A DNA stretch of 13,989 nt from an uncultured Coprococcus sp. GTDB taxonomy: Bacteria > Bacillota_A > Clostridia > Lachnospirales > Lachnospiraceae. Shown here in pieces: positions 6,894 through 13,565 of the stretch. The position numbers and the translations under genes were made by a program. Under the pieces are notes generated by a model, which worked only from the letters and a program-made list of their open reading frames with translations, made no database searches and had not been told where the DNA came from. How positions within the stretch are numbered: position 1 is the first letter of the stretch; each line of letters begins with the position of its first letter. Location of the stretch: positions 1-13,989 of the forward strand of contig CAAGAB010000307.1 in the NCBI GenBank assembly GCA_900767685.1, given 5' to 3'.

Positions 6894-7559
6894 TCACATA
6901 TTTCTATAATCTGGAATCAGTTCATCACACAGCCCTGTCTCTTCAAGCAGTTCTCTCGATGAGTCGCCGTAAATTCCAACTATATATCCTGCTCCGGCTG
7001 CCGCCGCTGCCCGGATTCCCGACGGTCCATCCTCTATGACCATGGTTTCTTCCGGCACTGCTCCGATGCGCTCCATGGCCCGGATATACATATCAGGAGC
7101 CGGCTTAGCATTCATGGTTCCATCGTCATATGCGCACAGCGTTATGTCAAACCATCTTCCGAGATCAAACTCTTTAAAATAGAATGCCAGATTTGTCATA
7201 TTTGACCCTGTGGCTATGTTCATATTTATCCCCTGTTCCTTAAGTTTATCAAGGTATGCCACCAGGCCGTCCACCAGCTTGAAGTTTGCAGTATCTTCCA
7301 TGTACATCTCTCTGTACATAGCCTCTTTCTCCTCGGTAAGTTCAAGTATCCTCTCCTCGGTGAGCGTGCCCTTTCCCATGAGGTATTCCAGAATATCCTT
7401 GTTCGTGTGCCCCAGCACATGATGCTGAAACTCCTCCGTGCTCATCTGTCTGCCGGCAAGCTTCTCCGCATAATCCTTCCATGCTATCTCATGATACTTT
7501 CCGTCAAATATCATGGTGCCGTTCATGTCAAATATAATGTTCTTTATCTTATTATTCAT
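6894..7559 (-). CDS. HAD-superfamily hydrolase, beta-phosphoglucomutase-like, with DxN motif
   Basis: A 221-residue Rossmann-type HAD protein with the four family motifs. Motif I is IIFDMNGTM (nucleophile Asp11), motif II is IATGSN (Thr117/Ser119), motif III contains Lys152 in NAKPAPDMY, and motif IV is VIEDGPSGIRAA (Glu176/Asp177). A helical cap fits residues about 17-90, as in the beta-phosphoglucomutase/phosphatase subfamily. The odd point is Asn13 where the usual general acid/base is Asp (DxD). Other HAD proteins with FDMNGT exist, so this is probably a subfamily trait and not damage, but activity should differ from a standard phosphatase. The ribosome site AGGAGA precedes the ATG. It starts 32 bases after the antiporter gene on the same strand and shares its terminator, so the two likely form an operon. 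Substrate unknown. Confidence 0.85.
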   Translation of the reverse strand: MNNKIKNIIFDMNGTMIFDGKYHEIAWKDYAEKLAGRQMSTEEFQHHVLGHTNKDILEYLMGKGTLTEERILELTEEKEAMYREMYMEDTANFKLVDGLVAYLDKLKEQGINMNIATGSNMTNLAFYFKEFDLGRWFDITLCAYDDGTMNAKPAPDMYIRAMERIGAVPEETMVIEDGPSGIRAAAAAGAGYIVGIYGDSSRELLEETGLCDELIPDYRNM

Positions 7560-7591
7560 ACTTGTCTCCTATATCTACCGAACGCAAAACA

Positions 7592-8791
7592 TCACTTATC
7601 CTCACCAAGCAAATGCTTGTACGTTCCATCTATTCCTATCGCTCCAAGCGGCGCAGTCACCACGATCGCCAGCACGGCAACCGACAATACTATATTACCA
7701 CATGCCAGCCCTGCCGCAAGCGGAACTGATCCGATGGCTGCCTGAACTGTAGCCTTTGGAAGATACGCGATGACACAGAACAGCCTTTCCTTCCATGTAA
7801 GTGATGTATGTGCCACGCAGATCAGAACACCAACCGTTCTAAATGCCAGTGCGACAAATATCATAAGTAGTGCCGGAAGTCCTGCTGCCAGGGTGTATCT
7901 GATATCCACAGCCGCACCCACAAGCACGAACAATATGATCTCCGCCGCAAGCCACAGCTTTCCAAATTTCTGTGAGAGTCTTCCCGACACCGACTCTGGA
8001 CATTTGAGTTTCAGGACACATGCCATAGCCACCACCGCAAGGAGTCCCGACACCGACACCTTTCCCTCAAGCCAGCCCTCTATCGCTATAAGCAGGAACG
8101 AAAATCCCAGCACGATGATGACCTTCATGCTGTTTCTCACGCAGTGTTTCCTTGCATAGGAAGTCTCAAAGAACAGATAAAGTCCATATCCAACGGCCAC
8201 GCCAAGCAGTACTCCAAGCACGATGGATATTGGAATGTTCACGAAATCCATGACATGAGCACTTCCGCCCTGCGCCATGCTGAGGAATGTGGTAAAAAGC
8301 ACTATGACAAATATATCGTCGCAGGACGCCCCCGCAAGAATCATCTGCGGAATCGCCTTGTCAGTTCCGTACTTTTTCTCTATGAGATTCACCATTCTCG
8401 GAACAACGACCGCCGGTGATACCGCGCCTAGCACCGCGCCCATGACAGCTGCCTCTGTGCGGTTTATTCCAAGTATAACAGGTGCGCACAGTATATATCC
8501 GATGATCTCGAATGACGCCGGGACAAATGAGAGCAGCACAGCCGAGCGTCCCGACTTCTTCAGATCCTTAAGGTCAAGGGACAGTCCTGCCTTGATAAGT
8601 ATGATGATAAGCGCTATCTTTCTGAGATCCGCAGATATGGACAATATAGACGGATCAAAGAGATCCAGCACATACGGACCAAGAACGATTCCCGTCGCCA
8701 GCATTCCTATGATGCGCGGCAGCTTAAGCCTCTGACAGATGGCGCCCATCGCCAGTCCGACTATGAAAATGAGTGCAAGTGATGTCAACAT
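7592..8791 (-). CDS. Cation/proton antiporter, CPA family
   Basis: A membrane protein of about 399 residues with roughly twelve helices, belonging to the Na+/H+ exchanger domain family. Supporting stretches are LPRIIGMLATGIVLGPYV near the N-terminus, AVLGAVSPAVVVPRM, and AGASCDDIFVIVLFT with the paired acidic residues Asp158-Asp159 expected for ion and proton binding. There is no cytoplasmic TrkA-N domain at the C-terminus, so it is not a full Kef-type channel. Start choice: a TTG at 8800 lies only 2 bases after the GGAGG ribosome site, while the ATG at 8791 lies 11 bases after it, so I prefer the ATG. The family exchanges Na+, K+ or Li+ for H+ to manage pH and ion balance. The downstream HAD gene is probably co-transcribed. 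Confidence 0.88.
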   Translation of the reverse strand: MLTSLALIFIVGLAMGAICQRLKLPRIIGMLATGIVLGPYVLDLFDPSILSISADLRKIALIIILIKAGLSLDLKDLKKSGRSAVLLSFVPASFEIIGYILCAPVILGINRTEAAVMGAVLGAVSPAVVVPRMVNLIEKKYGTDKAIPQMILAGASCDDIFVIVLFTTFLSMAQGGSAHVMDFVNIPISIVLGVLLGVAVGYGLYLFFETSYARKHCVRNSMKVIIVLGFSFLLIAIEGWLEGKVSVSGLLAVVAMACVLKLKCPESVSGRLSQKFGKLWLAAEIILFVLVGAAVDIRYTLAAGLPALLMIFVALAFRTVGVLICVAHTSLTWKERLFCVIAYLPKATVQAAIGSVPLAAGLACGNIVLSVAVLAIVVTAPLGAIGIDGTYKHLLGEDK

Positions 8792-8850
8792 GATAGACAA
8801 TACCTCCTTAATTTAGCAGATGTATCAAAGCATTTTCTTCTTATGGAAAC

Positions 8851-8899
8851 AAAAAAGCTGACACTTCTGCGACAAAAATAATCGTAGAAGTCATCAGCT
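8851..8899 (-). terminator. Intrinsic terminator of the sodium symporter gene
   Basis: On the minus strand AGCTGA, ACTTCT and CGA segments (8882-8899) pair with TCG, AGAAGT and TCAGCT (8856-8873), with small internal mismatches and a short T-rich loop. TTTTTTG follows directly. It lies 68 bases after the symporter stop and before the antiporter ribosome site, separating the two transcription units. Confidence 0.85.
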
Positions 8900-8966
8900 A
8901 TATTAGCAGTTTAGGTTGCCCATTCAGGTTTTCCAAGGGAGAACCTCATTCCCTTTTATAATAATT

Positions 8967-10343
8967 CTACATCTTTATCCAGCCAAGTGCATTTGCAACA
9001 GAGCTAAGCAGGATAATGATGGCAAATACAGGACAGAGATATTTGATCATGACTACAAATACCTTCTTTCTCCTGAAGGCACTCTCGCCGTGAATTATCT
9101 CCTCCTCTATCTTATCTATTCCAACTACCCTTGACACAAGCAGGCTTGTGAGAAGTGCCGCTATAGGCATCATCACCGAATTGGTGAGGAAGTCGAACAG
9201 GTCAAGGAACTGCATGCCTATAATCTTGATTCCTGCCAACGGGCCGTATCCCAGGGATGACAGACTTCCAAGCGCAAGCATGATAACTCCCACTAGCACC
9301 GTTGCCTTCTTTCTTCCCCATCCAAGCTCATCCTCAAATGTTGACACTGCACTCTCAGTAAGTGCTATGGAGCTTGTGACAGCAGCAAACAGCACGAGCA
9401 GGAAGAACACGATTCCTATGACAGTTCCAAATCCCATGTTCTGGAATACTTTTGGAATAGTGATAAACATCAGTGATGGTCCGGCCTGAAGGGTATCCGG
9501 ATCTCCCCCAGAGAATGCAAATACCGCCGGGATTATCATAAGTCCCGCCATGATCGCTATACCAGTGTCAAATATCTCTACATTTCTGGTCGAATCCTCT
9601 ATCGCTGTATCTTTCTTCATATAAGAGCCAAATGTTATGAGTATTCCCATGGCAATGGAAAGTGAGTAGAACATCTGCCCCATGGCAGAAACCACTGTCA
9701 TCCACGAGAAGTTCTTCACATTTGGCACAAGGAAGTATTTTACTCCCGCAAGTGCGCCCGGTCTTGTCACGGAATATACCGCAATGATGACAGACAAAAC
9801 GATCAGTATAGGCATCATGATCTTTGACACCCTCTCTATTCCGTTCTGCACACCGGCAAATATAATGATAAGTGTAAATGCGCAGAACGCCACGAAACAC
9901 AGCTCCGTTGACACACCATTCGATATGAAATCGGTGAAATATCCATCCTCAGCCAGCAGCTTTGCATTCCCTCTGAAATACTCCACCAGATATTTGATGA
10001 CCCAGCCGCCGATAACCGAATAGTACGGCACTATAAGCACAGGTATAACGGCATTTATCCAGCCGCCAAACGACAGCCATTTCTTCTTTCCAAATGATTT
10101 GAATGCCCCAACCGGACTCTTTCTCGTCATTCGTCCGATCGCCGTCTCCGCAACTATCATAGTATAGCCAAATGTAAGTGCAAGCACGATGTATACAATG
10201 AGGAAAATTCCTCCGCCGTACTTTGCCGCAAGATAAGGGAATCTCCATATATTTCCAAGACCCACCGATGCACCTGCCGCCGCCAGCACGTACCCCAGCT
10301 TGCCCGAAAATGAACTTCGCTTACCATTCTTCATATCTTCCAT
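8967..10343 (-). CDS. Neurotransmitter:sodium symporter (NSS) family amino acid transporter
   Basis: A 458-residue protein with about eleven to twelve helices and the LeuT-type layout. The first helix carries GASVGLGNIWRFPYLAAKYG, matching the unwound TM1 that binds substrate and sodium: Asn31 corresponds to the sodium-binding Asn27 of LeuT and Arg34 to the gating Arg30. Other family stretches are YYSVIGGWVIKYL in TM3, GQMFYSLSIAMGILITFGSY in TM6-7, and VTSSIALTESAVSTFEDE in TM8. It imports a substrate, most likely an amino acid, with Na+. The exact substrate cannot be read. The ATG at 10343 has only a close GAAGG; a second ATG three codons later is possible. An in-frame stop six bases before the first ATG (TGA at 10350-10352) excludes a longer protein. 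Single-gene unit with its own terminator. Confidence 0.92.
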   Translation of the reverse strand: MEDMKNGKRSSFSGKLGYVLAAAGASVGLGNIWRFPYLAAKYGGGIFLIVYIVLALTFGYTMIVAETAIGRMTRKSPVGAFKSFGKKKWLSFGGWINAVIPVLIVPYYSVIGGWVIKYLVEYFRGNAKLLAEDGYFTDFISNGVSTELCFVAFCAFTLIIIFAGVQNGIERVSKIMMPILIVLSVIIAVYSVTRPGALAGVKYFLVPNVKNFSWMTVVSAMGQMFYSLSIAMGILITFGSYMKKDTAIEDSTRNVEIFDTGIAIMAGLMIIPAVFAFSGGDPDTLQAGPSLMFITIPKVFQNMGFGTVIGIVFFLLVLFAAVTSSIALTESAVSTFEDELGWGRKKATVLVGVIMLALGSLSSLGYGPLAGIKIIGMQFLDLFDFLTNSVMMPIAALLTSLLVSRVVGIDKIEEEIIHGESAFRRKKVFVVMIKYLCPVFAIIILLSSVANALGWIKM

Positions 10344-10527
10344 ATACCTTCACCATATTTTACCTGGAACTAATCCCCGTAATCTTTCCTTCCACATTTA
10401 TTTGCATATACATGTGATTCTAACATGACCCGAGAGGAAAAGCCACTATATATTTGAACATCATCCAAACTGCTGACATCTCGCCCTCAACACTCCATTT
10501 ATTATAATGTCCAACACGTAATATCTT

Positions 10528-10944
10528 TTATTCCCTACCCTCTATAATTTCTTCTATTTTAAGATAGAAATTCTCAAAGAACTCTCTTTGTTTGGTTGAC
10601 AAACCATTTATTTTTGCCGCACCGCGATAAAATACTTCCTTTGAGACTGTCTTGGGGGTATCTCCAAAGGCCCTTATCCCCTGTACTACTCCATCAAGAT
10701 ATAAACCATCTTCCTGAAAAATATGTGTCATAGGGAGATCCCCCAGCATATCCATCAGCACAGCTACTTCTGATTCAGCAACCTTCTTTGCCCCGATCAT
10801 AAATTGTACTTGTTTTCCGGGATGCTTTTCTGCTTTTTTGCACAGAGCAAACGGATACATTTTTATTGGATTTTTATGCCCTGGAAGATATACTTGAGTT
10901 TTTATATATGTCAACCTGTAGTTATCATCTGTGCAACTAAGCAT
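10528..10944 (-). CDS. C-terminal part of a gene split by an in-frame TAG; unknown family
   Basis: A 138-residue open frame that I cannot assign to a family. It is hydrophilic, without membrane helices, and ends in a charged helical region (about residues 108-138, LSTKQREFFENFYLKIEEIIEGRE-type composition). The ATG at 10944 has no convincing ribosome site. The same frame continues upstream for four sense codons, then a TAG (10957-10959), then 48 more sense codons back to an ATG at 11103. Together they would give a protein of about 191 residues. I read this as the C-terminal part of one gene interrupted by a nonsense codon. If translated separately it would be poorly expressed. It follows the SUKH and DUF1835 genes closely, so a related immunity-like role is possible but unproven. 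Confidence 0.6.
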   Translation of the reverse strand: MLSCTDDNYRLTYIKTQVYLPGHKNPIKMYPFALCKKAEKHPGKQVQFMIGAKKVAESEVAVLMDMLGDLPMTHIFQEDGLYLDGVVQGIRAFGDTPKTVSKEVFYRGAAKINGLSTKQREFFENFYLKIEEIIEGRE

Positions 10945-10956
10945 GGCATAATATAC

Positions 10957-11103
10957 CTAATGGTTATGTGATGGTATACAGTAAAAGTCTGCAACAACAT
11001 CCTCTGGGTATAATTTCATATTTTTTATTTCAGTTTTTGCAACCTCTATATCATCAATACATGCTTTGTATTTTTCTTTATCCACGCTATTCTCAGTCTC
11101 CAT
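10957..11103 (-). pseudogene. N-terminal part of the TAG-split gene (48 codons)
   Basis: This short frame starts one base after the stop of the DUF1835 gene, with AAAAGGG about 11 bases upstream. It encodes a charged 48-residue peptide beginning METENSVDKEKYK and ending CIPSHNH before TAG. The TAG is exactly in phase with the 138-codon frame downstream (start-to-start distance 159 bases), and the residues after it (VYYAMLSCTDD) continue smoothly. A single change from TGG or CAG would restore one 191-residue gene. Alternatives are a sequencing error or stop-codon read-through. Neither part resembles a family I know. Confidence 0.6.
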
Positions 11104-11104
11104 T

Positions 11105-11941
11105 CTACAAATACCCTTTTATCAAACGTGCATACTTATTCTCCGAATCCTCCACAACCTTTATCTTGCCCCGCCTGATGAAATGTTCTATCCTCGCCGC
11201 ATACCACCAGTCGCCGATTCCAATCGGAACCTGTCCTAGAATATCTCCGATCAGCCTGCACTCCTTAACAGGCTTTTCAGTCAGCCTGTTCCAAATAATA
11301 AAATCGTAGAAATCCTCTGACACACTGAGCACAGTTCCGTTTACCACAGCCCTGAGCGGTGCATTTTCAAGGACAAGCTCGCCCCACATCTCCGCATACA
11401 TTCTTATCTCATCTGATGTGAGTTTCCTCTCATTTCCGAGGAACCCAGCGAATTCCTCCGCCGCCACCTCGTTCCAGCTATGATACGACACTATGACGTT
11501 TTTCTTCACAACATGCTCTGGCTGCGTGACAACAGTCACTTCATTTGGATAGTTCTTCAGGATGCTGCATACATGATAAAATCCACACCTTGAATATGGA
11601 GCGTCACTGTACCATATTCTTACCAGCTCACCACCCTCAAGAAATCTTATAAGCCTTGCAAGTTCACCGGCGTACACATTGCCAAGTTTCTTAAGTTCAT
11701 TTTCATATTCCTCATCCTGCTCCCACTGGTTCTGAGCATACATTGAGTAGATAAAATCCTTGCGGTACTGACTGTCAACTGCCTCGCCGATGTAGCCCAT
11801 GTCCAGCATGAAGCCAAGGCAGATCACCTCGTCAGAATAACCCTGTATCCACAGTGGCTGACCATTCTTATATTCCACATTCTCGCATTTTGCCGCTTTC
11901 ATGGAGCCTGCCGAGCTTTCTCCAAATAGTATCTCTACCAT
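11105..11941 (-). CDS. DUF1835 and DUF3658 domain protein
   Basis: A protein of about 278 residues. The N-terminal half matches the DUF1835 style: ILFGESSAGSMKAAK at the very start, VICLGFMLDMGYIG where relatives have a similar hydrophobic strand, and IWYSDAPYSRCGFYHVCSIL. The C-terminal third matches DUF3658: WGELVLENAPLRAVVNG, VSEDFYDFIIW, RLIGDILGQVPIGIGDWWYAARIEHFIRRGKI. Family assignment is from recollected patterns. The function of both domains is poorly defined. Start: an ATG at 11971 overlaps the preceding gene, but the ATG at 11941 has AAGGAG six bases ahead and begins right at the conserved domain, so I choose 11941. It is 10 bases after the upstream SUKH-like gene and one base before the split gene, within one operon. 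GC content is visibly higher than in the 12638-13129 gene. Confidence 0.75.
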   Translation of the reverse strand: MVEILFGESSAGSMKAAKCENVEYKNGQPLWIQGYSDEVICLGFMLDMGYIGEAVDSQYRKDFIYSMYAQNQWEQDEEYENELKKLGNVYAGELARLIRFLEGGELVRIWYSDAPYSRCGFYHVCSILKNYPNEVTVVTQPEHVVKKNVIVSYHSWNEVAAEEFAGFLGNERKLTSDEIRMYAEMWGELVLENAPLRAVVNGTVLSVSEDFYDFIIWNRLTEKPVKECRLIGDILGQVPIGIGDWWYAARIEHFIRRGKIKVVEDSENKYARLIKGYL

Positions 11942-11951
11942 AATCTGCTCC

Positions 11952-12620
11952 TTATCTTTCCCCAATACCACCTATCAGTCTGGCAATCTCCTGATATGCC
12001 GTTTCTGTCTGCGCTGAATATGTGCCATTCGGAGAATCTCCCTGCATAACAAACAAGATTTCTTCATCAGTTTTCGTGTATAAATCGATTCTGTCAGAAT
12101 ACCAGTTATAAACATGATACGGATATTTATTTAATATCCCATCTATCTTTTCAACATCACCATCATCATACCAGATAATATCCTCTGCGCAAAACTCAAA
12201 ACAGGATATTGCCGCCTCATATATCAACATTCCCATCATAAATGCAGACAAACTATTTTCAGCCTGGCCGATCTCATTTACAGTGCCATCCTCATCAGTT
12301 TCCACAACATACACAGGTGGATCATCCTCAGCCATGTCAGCCCTTCTGATCGCGACTTGATATACACCTTGATTCTCATTCAAGATATAAAAATATCCTT
12401 TTGTCTTCCTTGTCCATTTATACCTGCGCTGAAAATCAAGAGTAACCCAAGGATCATTGCTATGATCAAACAGCTCGCTTGTTTTACCACATTTCTTCCA
12501 TATCTCATATAGCGTATGTGAGATGCTCTCAAATCCCTCTTTCAGCTCTTTTATCTCCTCATATGTATATCCTACAAATGACTTGATATTGTATATTTTT
12601 TGTAATAAGGCATAATCCAT
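11952..12620 (-). CDS. SUKH-superfamily (SMI1/KNR4-like) protein
   Basis: A 222-residue soluble protein, longer than the smallest SUKH proteins. The core pattern is visible: an aromatic and charged helix (TLYEIWKKCGKTSEL), then GYFYILNENQGVYQVAIRRADMAEDDPPVYV (NENQG at 81-85, DDPPVY at 99-104), and LSAFMMGMLIYEAA. Asn-Gln-Gly followed by DDPPVY is typical of the family. SUKH proteins are known as immunity proteins for bacterial polymorphic toxins, and related proteins exist in other roles. A ribosome site AAGGA precedes the ATG. It begins 17 bases after another SUKH gene and ends 10 bases before the DUF1835 gene. No toxin gene is visible, so the immunity role is inference from the family. Confidence 0.7.
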   Translation of the reverse strand: MDYALLQKIYNIKSFVGYTYEEIKELKEGFESISHTLYEIWKKCGKTSELFDHSNDPWVTLDFQRRYKWTRKTKGYFYILNENQGVYQVAIRRADMAEDDPPVYVVETDEDGTVNEIGQAENSLSAFMMGMLIYEAAISCFEFCAEDIIWYDDGDVEKIDGILNKYPYHVYNWYSDRIDLYTKTDEEILFVMQGDSPNGTYSAQTETAYQEIARLIGGIGER

Positions 12621-12637
12621 TTACATTCCTTTTTATC

Positions 12638-13129
12638 CTAGCAATTATTTTTTTTAACCATATTCATTAATAATTCTTCCATTTTAGGAGATAAGCAGCT
12701 TTGGGGCTTAAGCATTCTAATTATTTCACTTAAAACAGCACCAAAATCATCTATTATTTCTAACTCACCATGGTCAACCCAAACAAAATCCCTTGTTATT
12801 TTTGAAAAACATAATTGTTCACCATCACCTATTAAATCTGCAATTACAATCAAGTCTTCTGGTAAGTCTCCAGAGTTCATAACAAACTTGTCCGGCCCAT
12901 AAAAATGTGCCAATGAGTTTCTAATTTGTGCTTCATTCGTAAAACTTAACCATTCTTTATATGTTTCAGGAATAAAAACATTGTGTTTATTTTCCCAATT
13001 AGAAATCATTTCATCTGATGCAGGTTGTTTGAACCATGAAGCATCGTCACCATAATCAGATGCAATCTGTTCGCATAAGCGCACAAGTTCTTTGATTTTC
13101 TCCATTAAACTATTGTGAGGAATATTCAT
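12638..13129 (-). CDS. SMI1/KNR4 (SUKH-1) family protein
   Basis: A 163-residue protein with the classic SUKH-1 opening: PASDEMISNWENKHNVFIPETYKEWLSFTNEA at about residues 36-67, where a helix is followed by IPxxYKxWLxxTN. After it come strands with FYGPDKF, DLIVIADLIGDGEQLCF and VWVDHGE, matching the alternating strand pattern of the fold. Known SUKH-1 members neutralise nuclease and other toxins of contact-dependent or secreted systems. GGGAGA lies 8 bases before the ATG. The gene is clearly more AT-rich than its neighbours (one 60-base row at 12661-12720 has 19 G+C, against 32 in the row 11161-11220), which suggests more recent acquisition. It is followed at 17 bases by a second SUKH gene. 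Confidence 0.85.
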   Translation of the reverse strand: MNIPHNSLMEKIKELVRLCEQIASDYGDDASWFKQPASDEMISNWENKHNVFIPETYKEWLSFTNEAQIRNSLAHFYGPDKFVMNSGDLPEDLIVIADLIGDGEQLCFSKITRDFVWVDHGELEIIDDFGAVLSEIIRMLKPQSCLSPKMEELLMNMVKKNNC

Positions 13130-13181
13130 AATAGTATCTCCCTGATTCTCATCCCGGTTTTAAGTTTCGGTTTATCAACTC

Positions 13182-13550
13182 TCAATCCACGATGTCATAC
13201 CCTGCTACCGCCAGAACTTCCAGTGCTTTTTGAAAATTCTCCTTCTTCACCATAACATAATCCGTATTGTATGTGGATACTGCAAATATCGAAATTCCGT
13301 TATCCGCCAGAACAGATGCGATTTTTGCCAGAATCCCGATCAAAGAAAAGTCCAATACGCCCTGAATGCGGAAGGCTCTCCAGCCATCATCACGCTTTAT
13401 AACATTTGCCGGCACTTCACTCACCGGGCATACCAGAGACTTTTCCTCATCAGTTTTTCCTAGAAAACAATACTCAGAATCGAGATTCGCATATGTATAA
13501 GCTTCCACCTGACACACTGAAAATTCTTCATTAATCTTTTTTATCTCCAT
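13182..13550 (-). CDS. ACT-domain protein (CASTOR/ACT_7-like)
   Basis: A 122-residue cytoplasmic protein made of two ACT-like halves. The C-terminal half is clear: GWRAFRIQGVLDFSLIGILAKIASVLADNGISIFAVSTYNTDYVMVKKENFQKALEVL, the small-molecule-binding ACT fold of the type also found in the arginine sensor CASTOR1 and in many bacterial stand-alone proteins. The N-terminal half (EEFSVCQVEAYTYANLDSEYCFLGKTDEEKSLVC) matches the companion strand set, including the usual EKSLVCP. Such proteins probably sense an amino acid or similar ligand, but the ligand is unknown. The ribosome site AAGGAG is 6 bases from the ATG. It follows the XRE regulator gene by 15 bases, suggesting co-transcription, and precedes the SUKH genes by 52 bases. 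Confidence 0.85.
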   Translation of the reverse strand: MEIKKINEEFSVCQVEAYTYANLDSEYCFLGKTDEEKSLVCPVSEVPANVIKRDDGWRAFRIQGVLDFSLIGILAKIASVLADNGISIFAVSTYNTDYVMVKKENFQKALEVLAVAGYDIVD

Positions 13551-13565
13551 GACCTCTCCTTAAAT

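Noticed and set aside
8277..8735. 152-codon plus-strand open frame within the antiporter gene
   Set aside because: It runs antisense to a conserved membrane transporter and has a Ser/Thr-rich translation typical of an antisense shadow.
8917..8966. AGGTT/AACCT and AAGGGA/TCCCTT short inverted repeats after the symporter gene
   Set aside because: Short stems, and the strong terminator at 8851-8899 already explains transcription end. The plus-oriented T-rich flank has no gene upstream on that strand.
10344..10527. Possible riboswitch upstream of the sodium symporter
   Set aside because: I compared it with the glycine riboswitch pattern and saw no match. There are only weak short pairings such as CATGT/ACATG.
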